A stretch of 64,000 nucleotides of DNA from JAGDZR01 sp049115695. Its GTDB lineage: Bacteria > Bacteroidota > Bacteroidia > Cytophagales > Cyclobacteriaceae. Below are positions 1 to 8,988 of the stretch, one piece after another. The stretch's first letter is position 1; each line of letters starts with the position of its first letter. A program made the position numbers and the translations under genes. The notes beneath the pieces are model-generated. The model was not told the DNA's origin and did not search any database. It worked only from the letters and a program-made list of their open reading frames with translations. The DNA is taken from positions 62,001 to 126,000 of the forward strand of contig JAGDZR010000025.1 of NCBI GenBank assembly GCA_049115695.1, read 5' to 3'.

Positions 1-2
1 TG

Positions 3-92
3 TCATTTATGGAAGTATCAGCGACCAAGGGTACCAATATCCAACAGTGGTGCGATTGGTTGGAAGGACATGTTCAAGCTATCCAGCACTAG
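3..92 (+). CDS. hypB: Hydrogenase maturation GTPase HypB, C-terminal fragment
   Basis: Only the last 29 codons lie in the window; the gene is cut at the left edge and ends at TAG 90-92. The visible tail contains EVSATKGTNIQQWCDWLEGH. This matches the end of HypB proteins, where an SA(T/K) G5 guanine-recognition motif is followed by a G-x-x-x-W-x-x-W-L helix. HypB is the GTPase that delivers nickel to the large subunit of [NiFe]-hydrogenases. The next gene, hypC, starts 2 bases after the stop, which supports the assignment. The identification rests on a short tail and on context. Confidence 0.72.
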   Translation, partial: SFMEVSATKGTNIQQWCDWLEGHVQAIQH

Positions 93-94
93 TC

Positions 95-325
95 ATGTGT
101 CTTGCAATCCCTGGGAAAATATTGTCTATTTCAAACTCAGATGATCAGATTTTCAGAACTGCTCGAGTGTCCTTTGATGGAATAGTTAAGGAAGTCAATA
201 TTAGCATGGTCTCAGGAGTTGCGGTTAGCGACTATGTGCTTGTACATGTTGGTGTGGCCATCAGTAAAATAAATGAGGCAGAAGCTCTAAAGACTTTGTC
301 GTACTTAGATCATACTGAAAGTTGA
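95..325 (+). CDS. hypC: Hydrogenase maturation chaperone HypC
   Basis: This 76-aa protein begins MCLAIPGKIL, the family signature. Cys2, exposed after removal of Met1, binds the Fe(CN)2CO precursor with HypD and the hydrogenase large subunit. The length is normal for HypC/HupF. A longer frame opens at 47, but the ATG at 95 puts the essential cysteine at position 2 and follows the hypB stop by 2 bases, so the ATG at 95 is the start. The gene ends a hyp operon entering from the left edge and converges on nadE with a 12-base gap. Confidence 0.93.
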   Translation: MCLAIPGKILSISNSDDQIFRTARVSFDGIVKEVNISMVSGVAVSDYVLVHVGVAISKINEAEALKTLSYLDHTES

Positions 326-337
326 AGGTAGGTTTAA

Positions 338-2173
338 TCAAGCCTTCCTTAACAATTCCAATTCCTCATCAAAACCTGCAGAAAGAATTGGGAATCGACA
401 CCAGGTACGTGGGTCAACATTGAAGTCATCAAGGTGGAAACTAGGTGCGATGCGCTCCCTTTTCCATTGATTGATTGACCACAGACGAAAGAATTTGATG
501 ATCCACTCTTTTAGTTGAACGTGTTCATAGTTTGATTTCAGTTGATCAAATACTTGTACTGGTGACATTCTGGACTTTATGGCAAGTCTTTCAATGGATA
601 CCATTACTTTGTAAGGCATAAGATCGTCTTCATCTGTCTGATGCATTGATTCAGGTCTCAATTCAGCTGTTGGGGTTAGGCTATTGACATATTGTAGTCC
701 GGTATACCCAAGTTCCCTTTCAGCATATTCAAGCCATTGCAACAGGAAGTGTTTGTCAACGGCAGCAATGGGTGAGATGCTACCACTGGTATCACCGTCC
801 ATCGTTGCATAACCGACATCTCCTTCACTTCTGTTACTTGTCGTCAGAAGCAGACTTTGCTTAATATTGGCTAGCATCCAGATAATGGGTGATCTGCTAC
901 GGGCCTGGATGTTTTGCAAGGCAATGTCGTCTTTTGTCCAATCAAGAGGTCTGCCCAAAGCCTTGGAAATGGTTGATGTATAAGCAACAACTTCTTCCTC
1001 AATCAACCACTCGTGATGTGTGGACCCAATCGAGGCAGCCAATTCACGAGCTGATTCTTTCGTTTTTGATCCGGAATTTTTAGTGCCTTGATAGGCGGTC
1101 GTCAGGATTTGTCCAACAATGTCTTTTGCGGTGCGCTGTATCGTTATGCCAAGTCTTTTGCAAAAACCATCAACACCCAATTCATCAATCCCTATTTTTA
1201 CCATTTGAGCTACCATCGTAGCTATGCAGCTGGAGTCGGCACCTCCACTTAGAGAAAGTACGAATCCTTTGCTGCGACTCTTTCGCATATAGTCAAACAG
1301 CGCAAGCGGTAGAGCCTGGCCAAATTCTTCAGTTTTGTTGCTCCAGTCCTTCTTGATATTCGCCACTCCTGTGTGGTTTTCAAAATCAACATCCGTATAT
1401 AGAAGATTGAATGGTTGAAAGGAAAGCCTCCTGTTGTGTCCGATTAATTTTCCTTTTTGAGCAATGAGAATATCTCCATCATAAATCATCCTTCCAGCCT
1501 CATTGCCGAGCAGGTTCGTATATAAGTATACACAATCAAACTTTCTGGAACTGTTGACTACTAGCTGCTCACGAAAAGTTTCCTTACCAAAAGCAAAATG
1601 GCTTGCACTGGGATTGAGAATTAACTCAACACCATCTTGAACAAGATTGCATGCTGGTCTATCTTCCTGCCATGCATCCTCACAGATTTCGAATCCACAT
1701 TTGACACCTTTCAGTTCCATGTCAATGGATCCAAATGGATAGAACTGATTGTCCACTTCAATGTTTACCACATGGTCATAGGGCCAAGAACTAAACCATC
1801 GAGGTTCATAATGCACCCCTTCGTTCGCGAGGTTATGCTTGGCATAAAAGCCTTTGATTGATCCATTCTCTAAGATGGCGATCGTATTGTAGGCCTTCCG
1901 ATCTATGATAAATGGAAGACCTATCGTGCAGGTCAGATTTAGAGTGAAAGGCACCAACTCCAGTAATTTGTTCAGAGCAGTTTGAGGGAGCCAGTCACTG
2001 AGAAACATGTCCTCACAGCCATATCCAGTTATGCAAAGTTCAGGAAGGCAGAGAATGTCTATTTTTTTCTTTTGAGCTGTTCTTAGGGCAGCTTTGATAT
2101 TACTCAAATTGCCAGCCCAGTCCATTGGTGTTTGATTGAGACAAGCACCTCCGATTCTCAATACTTTACTCAT
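338..2173 (-). CDS. nadE: Glutamine-dependent NAD+ synthetase
   Basis: A 611-aa two-domain enzyme that makes NAD+ from deamido-NAD+, ATP and glutamine in the cytoplasm. Residues 5-270 are a nitrilase-type (CN hydrolase) glutaminase domain with the triad Glu45 (LPELCITGYG), Lys112 and Cys164 (FEICEDAW). Residues 285-611 are the ATP-pyrophosphatase domain with the P-loop SGGADSS at 309-315. Ammonia channels from the first domain to the second. Its start overlaps the end of rnc by 8 bases, so it is probably the last gene of the acpP-fabF-rnc-nadE transcript. Confidence 0.95.
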   Translation of the reverse strand: MSKVLRIGGACLNQTPMDWAGNLSNIKAALRTAQKKKIDILCLPELCITGYGCEDMFLSDWLPQTALNKLLELVPFTLNLTCTIGLPFIIDRKAYNTIAILENGSIKGFYAKHNLANEGVHYEPRWFSSWPYDHVVNIEVDNQFYPFGSIDMELKGVKCGFEICEDAWQEDRPACNLVQDGVELILNPSASHFAFGKETFREQLVVNSSRKFDCVYLYTNLLGNEAGRMIYDGDILIAQKGKLIGHNRRLSFQPFNLLYTDVDFENHTGVANIKKDWSNKTEEFGQALPLALFDYMRKSRSKGFVLSLSGGADSSCIATMVAQMVKIGIDELGVDGFCKRLGITIQRTAKDIVGQILTTAYQGTKNSGSKTKESARELAASIGSTHHEWLIEEEVVAYTSTISKALGRPLDWTKDDIALQNIQARSRSPIIWMLANIKQSLLLTTSNRSEGDVGYATMDGDTSGSISPIAAVDKHFLLQWLEYAERELGYTGLQYVNSLTPTAELRPESMHQTDEDDLMPYKVMVSIERLAIKSRMSPVQVFDQLKSNYEHVQLKEWIIKFFRLWSINQWKRERIAPSFHLDDFNVDPRTWCRFPILSAGFDEELELLRKA

Positions 2174-2918
2174 TAGGCTCGGTTGAGATCAGCTCCAGTG
2201 TTTTACGCGCAGCGTCCTGCTCCGCTTTTTTCTTACTGAGCCCATGACCTACTTCCATTGGCTCATCATCTATGATCACCTGCGCCGTAAACTGCTTTAG
2301 CTTTTTTGACTCCTTCACCTCGATGATTTCGAATATCAAATTCTTATTTTCTTTTTGAGACCACTCGATGATTTTGCTCTTATGGTTGGTAACCGTATTG
2401 ATCAACTCATTGAGATCGTAGTGGGGGATAATGAGTTTTCGAACAATGAAATGCTTACAGAACTGAAATCCTTTATCAAGGTAAACAGCTCCAATAAGTG
2501 CTTCCAGGGAATCTCCATAAATCGACTTAGGTGAAAGCGTTCGAGAAGTCTGATGATAGGTGATCAGGTCATGAAGACCTATTTTTCTTGAAACCTGATT
2601 GAGGGTTTCTCTATTTACAATTTTTGATCTGATTTCGGTGAGAAAACCTTCTTCTTTAAAAGGGAATCGAACGAAAAGGAATTCGGCAACCACCATGCCC
2701 AGTATGGCATCACCCAAATATTCTAATCTTTCATTGGATTCACGTAAGCCATGCTCATTGACCAATGCAGCACTACTATGACGCATGGCTAACTTGTAGA
2801 CGGTCAAATTGTATGGCCGTTTGCCAGTGATTATTTTAATCGCTTTGAAAAATGCTCTATCCTCTTTGGAGGATGGTACTTGAAACTTGCTGACCAGCCG
2901 TTTGAAGTACTTGTGCAC
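2166..2918 (-). CDS. rnc: Ribonuclease III
   Basis: A 250-aa double-strand-specific endoribonuclease for rRNA precursors and structured RNAs. The catalytic domain carries the family signature NERLEYLGDAIL at 62-73 and a second acidic motif, GDSLEALIGAVY. A double-stranded RNA-binding domain follows at about 173-250. The start codon is GTG at 2918. The sequence TAGTG couples the fabF stop to this start with one shared base, which fixes the start. The fabF-rnc order is common in Bacteroidota. Confidence 0.94.
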   Translation of the reverse strand: MHKYFKRLVSKFQVPSSKEDRAFFKAIKIITGKRPYNLTVYKLAMRHSSAALVNEHGLRESNERLEYLGDAILGMVVAEFLFVRFPFKEEGFLTEIRSKIVNRETLNQVSRKIGLHDLITYHQTSRTLSPKSIYGDSLEALIGAVYLDKGFQFCKHFIVRKLIIPHYDLNELINTVTNHKSKIIEWSQKENKNLIFEIIEVKESKKLKQFTAQVIIDDEPMEVGHGLSKKKAEQDAARKTLELISTEPNE

Positions 2919-4171
2919 TAACTATTGTATTTACCGAATATGATTGAGGTATTGTGTCCACCAAAACCGAATGTGCTACTCATCGCAACATTTACTTCAC
3001 GCTTCTGAGACTTATTGAAAGTCAGATTCAATTTTGGATCTATTTCAGGATCATCAGTGAAATGATTAATTGTAGGAGGGATGATTCCTTTTTCGATTGT
3101 CATGAGTGTTGCAATCGCTTCAATCGCTCCGGCTGCACCTAGCAAGTGCCCTGTCATAGACTTGGTTGAACTAATGTTCATTTTATAGGCCTGCTCGCCA
3201 AATACACGTTGGATTGCTTTAACCTCTCCAGCATCTCCAAGAGGGGTAGATGTCCCGTGTGTATTGATATAGTCTATGGCGTCTCCCTTTAGTCCAGCGT
3301 CATCTAATGCATAGTGCATCACTTTAGTGATCCCATGACCTTCCGGGTGTGGAGCAGTAATGTGGTATGCATCAGCAGACATGCCTCCTCCGAGCACTTC
3401 TGCATATATTTTAGCACCTCTGGCTTTTGCATGCTCAAGTTCCTCGAGTACCAATGCACCAGCCCCTTCGCCAAGCACAAAGCCATCTCTTTCCTTATCA
3501 TAAGGTCTAGAGGCTGTTTCAGGAGAGTCGTTTCGCTCTGATAATGCCTTTAATGCATTGAAACCGCCCATAGCAGCTTCAACAACACCAGCTTCAGAAC
3601 CTCCCGTTAACATCACTTTGGCTTTTCCTAATCTTAAATAGGTAAATGCGTCATTGATGGCATGGTTGGAAGATGCACACGCCGAAACGGTTGCAAAATT
3701 TGGTCCTCTAAAGCCGTATTTGATTGATAATAGACCAGGTGTAATATCCACGATCATTTTCGGGATAAAGAATGGATTAAACCTTGGGGTCCCATCTCCA
3801 TTCGCAAAATTAACCACCTCGTCCTGGAAGCTTTTAAGGCCTCCGATTCCAGAACCCCAAATCACACCTACTGAATCTTTGTCGATCGCTTCCAAATCAA
3901 TACCTGAGTCTTGTATTGCTTCTTCTCCGACCACCATTCCATATTGAGTGTTGGGATCCATCTTGCGAGATTCCTTTCTATCAATGTGATCAAGCACATT
4001 GAAGTTTTTCAGCTCGCAAGCAAATTTCGTTTTAAACTTTTCAGGATCGAAACGTGTAATGGGAGCGGCCCCACTAACTCCTTTCTCTAAATTGGACCAA
4101 TATTCATCCTTGGTGTTACCAATTGGCGTTAATGCGCCGATCCCAGTTACAACTACACGTTTTAATTCCAT
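2918..4171 (-). CDS. fabF: 3-oxoacyl-[acyl-carrier-protein] synthase II
   Basis: A 417-aa condensing enzyme that elongates acyl-ACP with malonyl-ACP in type II fatty acid synthesis. The Cys-His-His triad is visible: Cys165 (VSACASSNHA), His305 (NTHGTSTPLGD) and His342 (MTGHLLGAAG). The length is usual for FabF. Its start lies 19 bases after acpP, which encodes the carrier protein it works on, so the two are almost certainly co-transcribed and expressed together. Confidence 0.96.
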   Translation of the reverse strand: MELKRVVVTGIGALTPIGNTKDEYWSNLEKGVSGAAPITRFDPEKFKTKFACELKNFNVLDHIDRKESRKMDPNTQYGMVVGEEAIQDSGIDLEAIDKDSVGVIWGSGIGGLKSFQDEVVNFANGDGTPRFNPFFIPKMIVDITPGLLSIKYGFRGPNFATVSACASSNHAINDAFTYLRLGKAKVMLTGGSEAGVVEAAMGGFNALKALSERNDSPETASRPYDKERDGFVLGEGAGALVLEELEHAKARGAKIYAEVLGGGMSADAYHITAPHPEGHGITKVMHYALDDAGLKGDAIDYINTHGTSTPLGDAGEVKAIQRVFGEQAYKMNISSTKSMTGHLLGAAGAIEAIATLMTIEKGIIPPTINHFTDDPEIDPKLNLTFNKSQKREVNVAMSSTFGFGGHNTSIIFGKYNS

Positions 4172-4190
4172 AAATCTTAGTTAGGGAAAA

Positions 4191-4427
4191 TTACTTTACG
4201 TTTTCCTCAAGGTAAGAGATTGCCTGACCAACAGTTGCTATGTTTTCAGCCTGATCATCAGGGATAGATATATTAAATTCTTTCTCGAACTCCATGATCA
4301 ATTCCACTGTATCCAACGAATCAGCACCCAAATCATTAGTGAAGCTAGCTTCAGGAGTAACCTCAGATTCCTCAACACCTAATTTGTCAATGATGATCGA
4401 CGTTACCTTTTGTGCAATTTCTGACAT
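4191..4427 (-). CDS. acpP: Acyl carrier protein
   Basis: A 78-aa acidic four-helix protein that carries acyl chains on a 4'-phosphopantetheine arm during fatty acid synthesis. The attachment site is Ser37 in GADSLDTVEL. Size and charge are typical. It is the first gene of the minus-strand acpP-fabF-rnc-nadE run. A candidate promoter lies at 4459-4489 in the divergent region shared with the plus-strand gene at 4552. Confidence 0.97.
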   Translation of the reverse strand: MSEIAQKVTSIIIDKLGVEESEVTPEASFTNDLGADSLDTVELIMEFEKEFNISIPDDQAENIATVGQAISYLEENVK

Positions 4428-4458
4428 TTTTCTAATGTTTAATTTTTTAAAATCAGTG

Positions 4459-4489
4459 CAAAGAAATACATAAGAACTTTAAAATCAAA
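4459..4489 (-). promoter_or_regulatory. Candidate Bacteroidota-type promoter of acpP
   Basis: On the minus strand a TTTG (4489-4486) is followed after 19 bases by TTTCTTTG (4466-4459). This is close to the Bacteroidota consensus of TTTG near -33 and TAnnTTTG near -7. It sits about 30 bases upstream of the acpP ATG. It is a motif match by eye, with one mismatch at the key TA dinucleotide. Confidence 0.33.
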
Positions 4490-4551
4490 CTTCTTTCCAT
4501 ACCCTCAGAATTGGGCTGTTTTTGATAATATTGAGGCCAACAATTTGATGA

Positions 4552-4980
4552 ATGAAAAAAAGGAAGCTAAACCTTGATACGCCGTACGACTTTGTGCTTT
4601 TAGGATTGGTTTGCGGAAAAAAGGAACATCAGCTGGCCTGGCATCTCAATCAATTGAGAGGATTACACTTTGTAAAAGAAAAAGACATTAACATTAGCTT
4701 TAAAAATGATACGACTATTAAGGTATCTAATTACATTACCAAGACAGAGTTCTATCAGTTTGATTTATTGAAAAACAGGCTGTTATTGAGTAATTCTCAG
4801 AAACAAAAGTTCTTGCTGAATGAACTTCAACAATTCGACTATTTTTTGAAATTGTCTTTACAGATTGATGATTTTAATGTAGATCAATTAATTTCGAGCC
4901 TCAGAAATATACCAGTTGTTGATTACCTGGTTGAAATTGACCTGAATAGGGTCAAACAAAAAGACAACCTACTCTACTAA
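4552..4980 (+). CDS. IPExxxVDY-type protein, function unknown
   Basis: A 142-aa soluble protein without a signal peptide or membrane segment. The C-terminal part reads RNIPVVDYLVEIDL, resembling the conserved segment that names the Bacteroidota IPExxxVDY family, although the IPE is degenerate here (IPVVDY). Proteins of this kind typically sit directly upstream of pyruvate kinase, as here, with a 10-base gap to pyk. No catalytic residues are apparent. The family role is not known to me; a link to pyk expression or activity is only suggested by position. Confidence 0.66.
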   Translation: MKKRKLNLDTPYDFVLLGLVCGKKEHQLAWHLNQLRGLHFVKEKDINISFKNDTTIKVSNYITKTEFYQFDLLKNRLLLSNSQKQKFLLNELQQFDYFLKLSLQIDDFNVDQLISSLRNIPVVDYLVEIDLNRVKQKDNLLY

Positions 4981-4990
4981 TTAATAAATC

Positions 4991-6439
4991 ATGATCAAGA
5001 CATTCAAAAAACGCACCAAGATTGTTGCGACGGTTGGGCCTGCGAGCAGAGATAAAGAAACTTTAGTGAAATTGATCCAAGCGGGAGCCAACGTTTTTAG
5101 ATTGAATTTTTCGCATGGATCACATGATGATCACAAAAAAGTGATTGAATGGGTGACGCAAATTAATACAGAATTTGGAGCCAACATAGCACTACTGCAG
5201 GATCTTCAAGGGCCAAAAATCAGACTCAATCAGGTTGAGAATGATGGTGTTGAGATCAAATCCCTGGATGAGTTTGTAATTACAACTAATAAAATGTTGG
5301 GTAATAGCCAGATGGCAAGTACCACCTATCAGGGTATTACCAGTGACGTTCAACCAGGTGATTGCATCCTGATAGATGACGGAAACATTGAGTTGAAGAC
5401 CAAACGTGTAGAAGGAGATAAAGTATACACTGAGGTGATTCATGGCGGTATTTTGAAGTCTCGAAAAGGAATCAACTTACCACAGTCAAACGTTTCAGCA
5501 CCTTCTTTGACCGAAAAGGACCTGGAAGATTTGGAGTTTGGATTGAAGTTTGATTTGGATTGGATCGCATTGTCATTTGTAAGATCTGCTGATGACATTA
5601 GAGATTTAAGAAAGAGAATCGATGCTGCGGGAAAGCATACAAAAATTGTTGCGAAAATAGAAAAACCTGAGGCCATTGCTAACATGGACGAGATCATCGA
5701 AGTGACTGATGCAGTAATGGTGGCGCGAGGTGATCTGGGTGTGGAAATCGCAATGGAAGATGTGCCGATAGAGCAAAAAATACTTGTCAAGAAGTGTAAC
5801 AAAGCAGGCAAGCCTGTGATCATTGCTACTCAGATGATGGAGAGCATGATTGACAACCCTCGTCCAACAAGAGCAGAGACAAATGATGTAGCGAACGCTG
5901 TAATGGATGGTGCGGATGCATTGATGCTATCTGCAGAATCAGCTTCAGGTAAGTATCCGGTGCAGGCCGTGACCAAAATGAGTCAGACCATTGCTCGCAT
6001 GGAAAATGCCGCTGACTCTATCTATTTCAGATATTATGATGATGAAGGTACTGACTCTGTCACAAGAAGGAACGATCTATTGGTGAGAGCCGCTTGTCGT
6101 TTGACCGAATCTATGAACGCCAGGGCATTAGTAGGAATGACCAAAACGGGTTACACTGCTTATAGAACTGCCATGCATCGACCAAAAACTGATATTTACG
6201 TTTTTACCAACCAGAAACATCTACTTAGACAATTGAGCTTGGTATGGGGGGTTCAGAGTTTCTATTATGATAAAACAGAAGCGATAGACGATACACTCAA
6301 GCATATTGAGGAGATTTTGATCAAAGAAGGAATGCTAGAAAAAGGTGATGTATATATCAATACAGCCTCAATGCCTTCGCACTGGTCAGGTCATACCAAC
6401 ATGCTTAAAATCAATGAGGTAGGTTATCTTGACGTTTAG
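4991..6439 (+). CDS. pyk: Pyruvate kinase
   Basis: A 482-aa glycolytic enzyme converting phosphoenolpyruvate and ADP to pyruvate and ATP. Visible signatures are RLNFSHGSHDDH (substrate and nucleotide site), KIEKPEAIANMDEI with the active-site lysine, MVARGDLGVE (metal binding) and ATQMMESMI. The mobile B domain occupies about 75-170, and the C-terminal regulatory domain about 350-480. The length is normal. It follows the IPExxxVDY-type gene closely and converges with the NFACT gene; the two coding regions overlap by 29 bases at their 3' ends. Confidence 0.96.
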   Translation: MIKTFKKRTKIVATVGPASRDKETLVKLIQAGANVFRLNFSHGSHDDHKKVIEWVTQINTEFGANIALLQDLQGPKIRLNQVENDGVEIKSLDEFVITTNKMLGNSQMASTTYQGITSDVQPGDCILIDDGNIELKTKRVEGDKVYTEVIHGGILKSRKGINLPQSNVSAPSLTEKDLEDLEFGLKFDLDWIALSFVRSADDIRDLRKRIDAAGKHTKIVAKIEKPEAIANMDEIIEVTDAVMVARGDLGVEIAMEDVPIEQKILVKKCNKAGKPVIIATQMMESMIDNPRPTRAETNDVANAVMDGADALMLSAESASGKYPVQAVTKMSQTIARMENAADSIYFRYYDDEGTDSVTRRNDLLVRAACRLTESMNARALVGMTKTGYTAYRTAMHRPKTDIYVFTNQKHLLRQLSLVWGVQSFYYDKTEAIDDTLKHIEEILIKEGMLEKGDVYINTASMPSHWSGHTNMLKINEVGYLDV

Positions 6440-7955
6440 GTTCTACCATGATCACTTCCTCTCGGTCCATGATCACTTTTCCGGGAGGAAGACCTTTTGG
6501 TTTTCTTATGTATTTCTTAAGCGTATAGCTCACAGGACACAATGTGTCCTGATTTCTTTTAGAATAGAATCCAGCTAATTCCGCAGCTTTTTCTAAGACC
6601 TTTTTGGGAATTACCTTTTGGTTGGGATTAGCGATTACTACATGACTACCTGCTACATCTCGCGCATGTAACCAGGTATCATTTTTAGAGGTAAACTTGA
6701 AAGTGAGCAAGTCGTTATTTTTAGCATTTTTTCCAATTCGTATCTCAAATCCCTGAAAGTCCAAGCTATGATAGGGGAGTACAGTAGGTTTTGTGACTGA
6801 TGATGAAGCTTTTTTTATCGGTTTTAATGCCTTCAAAGATGTGAGGTTATCGATCGAAGTTAAACGTTCCTGAAGGCTGTTTAAATGGGTTTCCTTTTTG
6901 ATTATGTTAGCTTTTAGGTTCTGTATCTCTTTGGATTGATTTTTTGATTTTTGATAAAGCTGCTCTGCAAATTTCTGAGGGCTTAGATTGGGTTTAAGCT
7001 TTATTTTGATACTTTCATTTTTATAAAAGTCATGGAGGTCAATTTCACCTGACCCCTTAGGGATTTGATGAAGGTTAGCCATGACGATATCTGCAATTTC
7101 TGAATAGCTTCTTCTCTTTTGGATCTCGTCAAGCTTAAGTTGGTTTTTCGAAATATAATTTTGACTCTGCTTTATATCTCGTTTGATGGGCTTGATCAGC
7201 TTGCCTTTCTCCTGATCCAGAAAAAATTGTTGTGTGAAAATCCGATATAGCTCGTTGCAGGCTTCAATGGGATCATTAGTTTCAGAAATGAAAGCATTGG
7301 TAGGCAGCAGAGTAAGTCTAGGTCTATCTGAGTAAGTAATTTTTATTGAACTATGGTCCATTAAATAGAGCAAATCACCAAATATTTCAGCTTTTTGAGT
7401 GGGTTCTTGATCGTAGTAATTCGATTCCGATTTAAGGTAGTCCTTGATTTCAGGTGTAAAGGTTGATTCCAGCAATATGATGGCTTCACTGCTGGGTTGA
7501 TTTAGATCAATAGATTTTGGGAGTTGAGCAGGGATCAACGACAAGTCGTGAATAAGTACTGATCTGAAAGTTTCTGTAACTTTTTGATTTTCAACTAATA
7601 ATAGGTTTGAACGATTACCATGCAATTTGAATAGTAGCTGCTGGTTATTATCGAATCGCATTGTAAACGATCGATCAAACATTGTTTGATCTATGCCAAT
7701 TACGCGATGATTATGTAACGAAACAAAAAGATCCGTACTGTTTTTTCGGGCTCTCGCATAATCAGCAGGAAAGGATAGCAAGCTGATGTTAGGTTGCAGT
7801 GTTGCTCGAATGAAAAACTCCTGATTATCTGGTTTTAGAAACCCTAAAATTAATTCATCCTTGTTTTGCGTAAAGCAGCTCATCAGGCATGCATGAAGCA
7901 CTTCTTCCTCAAGCTTGCCTGAAAGGCGTTTGATGAAGTAAAATGAATGGAACAT
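6411..7955 (-). CDS. NFACT-family RqcH-like ribosome rescue protein
   Basis: A 514-aa protein with an NFACT-N domain (about 1-140), a central coiled-coil region (about 250-390) and a C-terminal NFACT-R RNA-binding domain (about 395-505, containing LHARDVAGSHVVI). The family (RqcH, NEMF, Rqc2, FbpA) binds obstructed 50S subunits carrying peptidyl-tRNA; bacterial RqcH recruits tRNA-Ala and adds alanine tails that mark nascent chains for degradation. The Asp-Arg pair needed for tailing in Bacillus RqcH appears conserved as Asp94-Arg95 (MFDRSFTMRF). It starts in the TAATG overlap with the upstream hydrolase gene. Confidence 0.82.
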   Translation of the reverse strand: MFHSFYFIKRLSGKLEEEVLHACLMSCFTQNKDELILGFLKPDNQEFFIRATLQPNISLLSFPADYARARKNSTDLFVSLHNHRVIGIDQTMFDRSFTMRFDNNQQLLFKLHGNRSNLLLVENQKVTETFRSVLIHDLSLIPAQLPKSIDLNQPSSEAIILLESTFTPEIKDYLKSESNYYDQEPTQKAEIFGDLLYLMDHSSIKITYSDRPRLTLLPTNAFISETNDPIEACNELYRIFTQQFFLDQEKGKLIKPIKRDIKQSQNYISKNQLKLDEIQKRRSYSEIADIVMANLHQIPKGSGEIDLHDFYKNESIKIKLKPNLSPQKFAEQLYQKSKNQSKEIQNLKANIIKKETHLNSLQERLTSIDNLTSLKALKPIKKASSSVTKPTVLPYHSLDFQGFEIRIGKNAKNNDLLTFKFTSKNDTWLHARDVAGSHVVIANPNQKVIPKKVLEKAAELAGFYSKRNQDTLCPVSYTLKKYIRKPKGLPPGKVIMDREEVIMVEPKRQDNLPH

Positions 7956-8716
7956 TAAAGGGTAATTTTCAAACCATCCCAGGCAAGGAACATGCCTTCC
8001 GGAAGCTCCAGCTCTACATCTCGATGTGTACCAAGTTTATGGCTAATGTGCGTGAAAAAGGTCTTTTCAGCATTAACTTCTTCAGCCAATTCAATGGCTT
8101 GAGATAGCGTGAAGTGGCTAATGTGATCTTCCTTTTGGAGTGCGTTTAGTATTAGCACCTTCGAGCCCTTAATTTTGGCTATTTCATCAGGCGCAATATG
8201 GTTGGCATCTGTGATATAAGAAAAACCACCAATTCTAAAACCAAACACTGGCAATTTGTAATGAAGAACTTCAATTGGTGTTATGTCTATTCCTTTGAAA
8301 GTAAATGGTTCACCATTCATTTCGTTTATTTCTACGCTGGGAACGCCTGGATACTTATGTTCAGCAAAGACATATGAAAATTCGTTCTTCAGTTGATCAA
8401 TTACCCGTTTTCTCGCAAAAACTGGCATGTCCATTTTGTGTTTGAAGTTGAAGCTCCTCACATCATCCATGCCTGCGGTGTGGTCCTTGTGTTCGTGGGT
8501 GTACAAAATGGCATCTACCTTCGTAATGCGTTCCCTTAGCATTTGTTGACGAAAATCTGCACCTGTGTCGACAACAATACTTGTATCGTTTTGCTGAACA
8601 TGTATGGACGCCCTGCCTCTTTGGTCTCTATAGTCGATAGACTTGCAGACCTCACAATCACATGCGATGACAGGGACGCCCTGAGAGGTTCCACTTCCGA
8701 GTACAGTGACGATCAA
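7955..8716 (-). CDS. Metallo-beta-lactamase-fold hydrolase, PhnP-like
   Basis: A 253-aa protein with the metal-binding motif THEHKDHTAGMDD and further ligands at DTGADF, ITDANH and FTHISH. The N-terminal SGTSQGVPVIACDCEVC holds cysteines like the structural zinc site of PhnP-type phosphodiesterases. That subgroup cleaves cyclic or phosphodiester substrates, but the substrate here cannot be read from sequence. Translation is coupled at both ends: a 4-base overlap with the 91-aa gene upstream and a 1-base overlap with the NFACT gene downstream. Confidence 0.85.
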   Translation of the reverse strand: MIVTVLGSGTSQGVPVIACDCEVCKSIDYRDQRGRASIHVQQNDTSIVVDTGADFRQQMLRERITKVDAILYTHEHKDHTAGMDDVRSFNFKHKMDMPVFARKRVIDQLKNEFSYVFAEHKYPGVPSVEINEMNGEPFTFKGIDITPIEVLHYKLPVFGFRIGGFSYITDANHIAPDEIAKIKGSKVLILNALQKEDHISHFTLSQAIELAEEVNAEKTFFTHISHKLGTHRDVELELPEGMFLAWDGLKITL

Positions 8717-8988
8717 AACTGTAATTCGTTTTGACGCAATTCGTCCAGTAATTTTCTGTTTTTTGGATTCAATTTGGAGATATCCAAATCCACAGACTTG
8801 AGAATTTCCAAAAGACTATTGATTTTACCATCAACTGGAAAATACTTATTCACAATGGCGATTTTGGTTTCTTTCAATACACAGTAACCAGATTGGAAAT
8901 TACCCTTTTCGTATCTTAGAATATAGTCGGACTCTGAGAATATATCCTCAAGCTTATTTAAGAAGTGCTTTGAATATTTGATCTGCAT
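8713..8988 (-). CDS. Conserved-looking hypothetical protein, 91 aa
   Basis: A small soluble protein I do not recognise. It starts MQIKYSKHFLNKLEDIF and contains GYCVLKETKIAIVNKYFPVDGK followed by a charged helical C-terminus. The pattern of a short N-terminal helix, then two strands, resembles small uncharacterised Bacteroidota proteins. It is a real gene by context: TGATG joins it to the response regulator stop upstream, and ATGA joins it to the hydrolase start downstream. No metal-binding, DNA-binding or membrane motif is visible. Confidence 0.7.
   Translation of the reverse strand: MQIKYSKHFLNKLEDIFSESDYILRYEKGNFQSGYCVLKETKIAIVNKYFPVDGKINSLLEILKSVDLDISKLNPKNRKLLDELRQNELQF

Noticed and set aside
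325..352. Imperfect hairpin between hypC and nadE as a bidirectional terminator
   Set aside because: The stem has a mismatch, lies partly in the nadE stop and lacks a T run.
5440..5823. 127-aa minus-strand frame within pyk
   Set aside because: It is entirely inside a strongly conserved gene, with no recognisable domain; a shadow frame.
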